From UBA60 sp964587885 (GTDB taxonomy: Archaea > Thermoplasmatota > Poseidoniia > Poseidoniales > Poseidoniaceae): a DNA stretch of 43,289 nt. The DNA is taken from NCBI GenBank assembly GCA_964587885.1, contig CAZPME010000017.1:1-43289 (forward strand), given 5' to 3'. Positions within the stretch are counted from its first letter, which is position 1. Each line of letters begins with the position of its first letter. Below the pieces are notes generated by a model. That model did not search any database, was not told the DNA's origin, and saw only the letters and a program-made list of their open reading frames with translations. The position numbers were made by a program, and so were the translations under genes. Shown in pieces: positions 43,001-43,289 of this stretch.

Positions 43001-43289
43001 TGCAGGCACCAAACCAACAGAATGGGAAGAGCGTAAAATTGGTGACCCGCATGAAGCATTACGCGTCAAAGTGGTAGAATTACTGGGAAGTGAAGGCCCG
43101 CAATTGCTGGAAACATTTTGTGATCGCCTACCATTCCCGAGAGAACAAGTTGAGGCAATACTCCATGAATTGGAAACCCGTAATGTAACTTCTGTTGGAT
43201 TTTTCACTCAAACTGATGAGGCTGAATATATTCTGCGAGTAGATGAGCACCTTTTGACAGGTGGCGAAGAAGATGTTGTCGAATATCGC
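40062..43289 (+). CDS. Lhr-like superfamily 2 ATP-dependent helicase (cut by right edge)
   Basis: An uninterrupted frame from ATG 40062 (MAEITYLNSPLETELL) runs 1076 codons off the right edge. Helicase motifs: Walker A SPTGSGKT at residues 56-63, DELH box at 179-182, SAT (ISATME) near 214, FANTR near 296 and QRIGRASH at 373-380. This is the Lhr (large helicase-related) pattern, with the winged-helix and Lhr-core domains expected after residue 400. Lhr proteins unwind DNA or RNA-DNA hybrids and are linked to repair and replication-fork rescue in archaea. Already over 1000 residues, it is longer than a minimal Lhr-core, so an extended C-terminus is likely. Confidence 0.92.
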   Translation, partial: MAEITYLNSPLETELLCERLSQPVRDWFNATFPDFTEPQKLAIPSIMDGDHLLLCSPTGSGKTLTAFLTIIDQLVRRSLDGTLEQRIHCIYISPIKALANDIQKNLLQPLKEISEHYLPDRAIPIRVGLRTGDTSQSDRQKMLRKPPHILITTPESMAIAISSKRFKPIVSDVEWLILDELHSLVSSKRGTHLALTMAHLDTLLQRPVQRLGISATMEPLETVAEYLVPSTTQRQEDGGVKIAKVSGSRELDLDIVLSHARFSDLPVKSILEHNIEMIKEYIDAHNTTLVFANTRKMTEIIVQKLRVLGMGELVAGHHGSMDKKIRLGVENKLKRGELRAVVTSSSLEMGIDIGSVDCVLQIGSPGSISTALQRIGRASHHVGGIPRARFIPQSVDDLIELAALQAAIQIGDMDNLIFPENCLDVLAQFLIGQVIMQEMDLDDAYAVVRSAWSYRNLEYDDFIEVLDMLEEERRIWIDWEENTFGGRGYSRMIYYTNIGTIAPNNSYLVFNQDGSILGQLSASFVSNLRTSDVILLGGSTYRVHTIQGTRVNVNPVTGHRPTVPSWAGEARSRSRELSQHLLDLQHNCIVTIRMGNDIDDLLTRVYGLSAPVAKAITRFFDEHTIDSFQAPSAQRLLVEQILGGMPTYLVTTGRGRSFNMALGYFMAGLAQKNEIHVAELSFDENALLIKTSKEIDPGELYELFKTNSHVEVIDRYITTTQLFAKRFREVAGRSLIIPRRIGSDEISPQQYQQKADALLAKHRTMEDSLLIKETRNEIFWQDIDLAGLEEFLEQSRHHDVSLVHTKGSVPSKLGMSLFIASFEDLLSMRARAYLVKDINPEVLMKLLGRRSLATELSKNQLDKYYLDKVPVPETAEELLILMNRGGGLNRDLENPLYRQKLKDKVDIETVKSWVEELANSGVITKIDGTGNEELDQKWFSQYMGEIHGTLGVLASNGGAEISDLRDLYSRGFTYKIATKFAGTKPTEWEERKIGDPHEALRVKVVELLGSEGPQLLETFCDRLPFPREQVEAILHELETRNVTSVGFFTQTDEAEYILRVDEHLLTGGEEDVVEYR

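Overview
The window is archaeal chromosome. The markers are an archaeal-type SRP54, a replication factor C large subunit, aIF5A with its hypusination loop, a TrmY-type tRNA methyltransferase, a UbiA-family archaeal lipid prenyltransferase, a GPN-loop GTPase, eukaryote/archaeal-type glycyl-tRNA synthetase, and tRNAs without an encoded CCA. Giant secreted proteins full of DxDGDG calcium-type repeats, acyl-CoA oxidation genes, an OPT peptide transporter and moderate, AT-leaning composition point to a planktonic Thermoplasmatota relative, most likely Marine Group II (Poseidoniales). That assignment is inference from gene content; I could not run a phylogeny. No rRNA, CRISPR array, insertion sequence or prophage was seen.

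Layout. 1-7.1 kb: the start of a proline-rich protein (minus, cut by the left edge), a GPN GTPase, ornithine carbamoyltransferase, a minus-strand set (hypothetical, winged-helix protein, archaeal lipid UbiA), tRNA-Glu, a membrane fatty-acid hydroxylase/sterol desaturase, a small basic protein and an acyl-CoA dehydrogenase. 7.1-8.6 kb: two small minus-strand membrane ORFs, an HD-domain phosphohydrolase and tRNA-Gln. 8.6-20.1 kb: two very large surface proteins, a roughly 2390-residue subtilase and a roughly 1365-residue beta-propeller/calcium-repeat protein, each with a signal peptide and a C-terminal membrane anchor. 20.1-28.6 kb: hydroxyacyl-CoA dehydrogenase, aIF5A, an Atg22/UMF1-like transporter with a hexapeptide acyltransferase, then OPT transporter, DMT transporter and SurE. 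28.6-30.6 kb: trmY and srp54 on minus. 30.7-36.2 kb: a membrane protein, a zinc-ribbon/TM/transglutaminase gene interrupted by an in-frame TAG, and trkA-trkH. 36.2-39.6 kb: rfcL and glyS on minus. 39.7 kb to the end: a ferredoxin and an Lhr-like helicase cut by the right edge.

How it fits together. The window suggests a heterotroph that attacks protein outside the cell (giant anchored subtilase), imports peptides (OPT family), oxidises acyl-CoAs (acyl-CoA and hydroxyacyl-CoA dehydrogenases) and builds archaeal ether lipids. Housekeeping genes for translation, protein targeting and replication are interspersed. The most notable points are the paired giant surface proteins with cytoplasmic tails; the transglutaminase gene split by one TAG just before its catalytic core and lying directly upstream of the potassium-uptake genes; a short membrane ORF that continues in frame past another TAG; and compact hairpins placed just before or at the starts of several secreted/transport genes.
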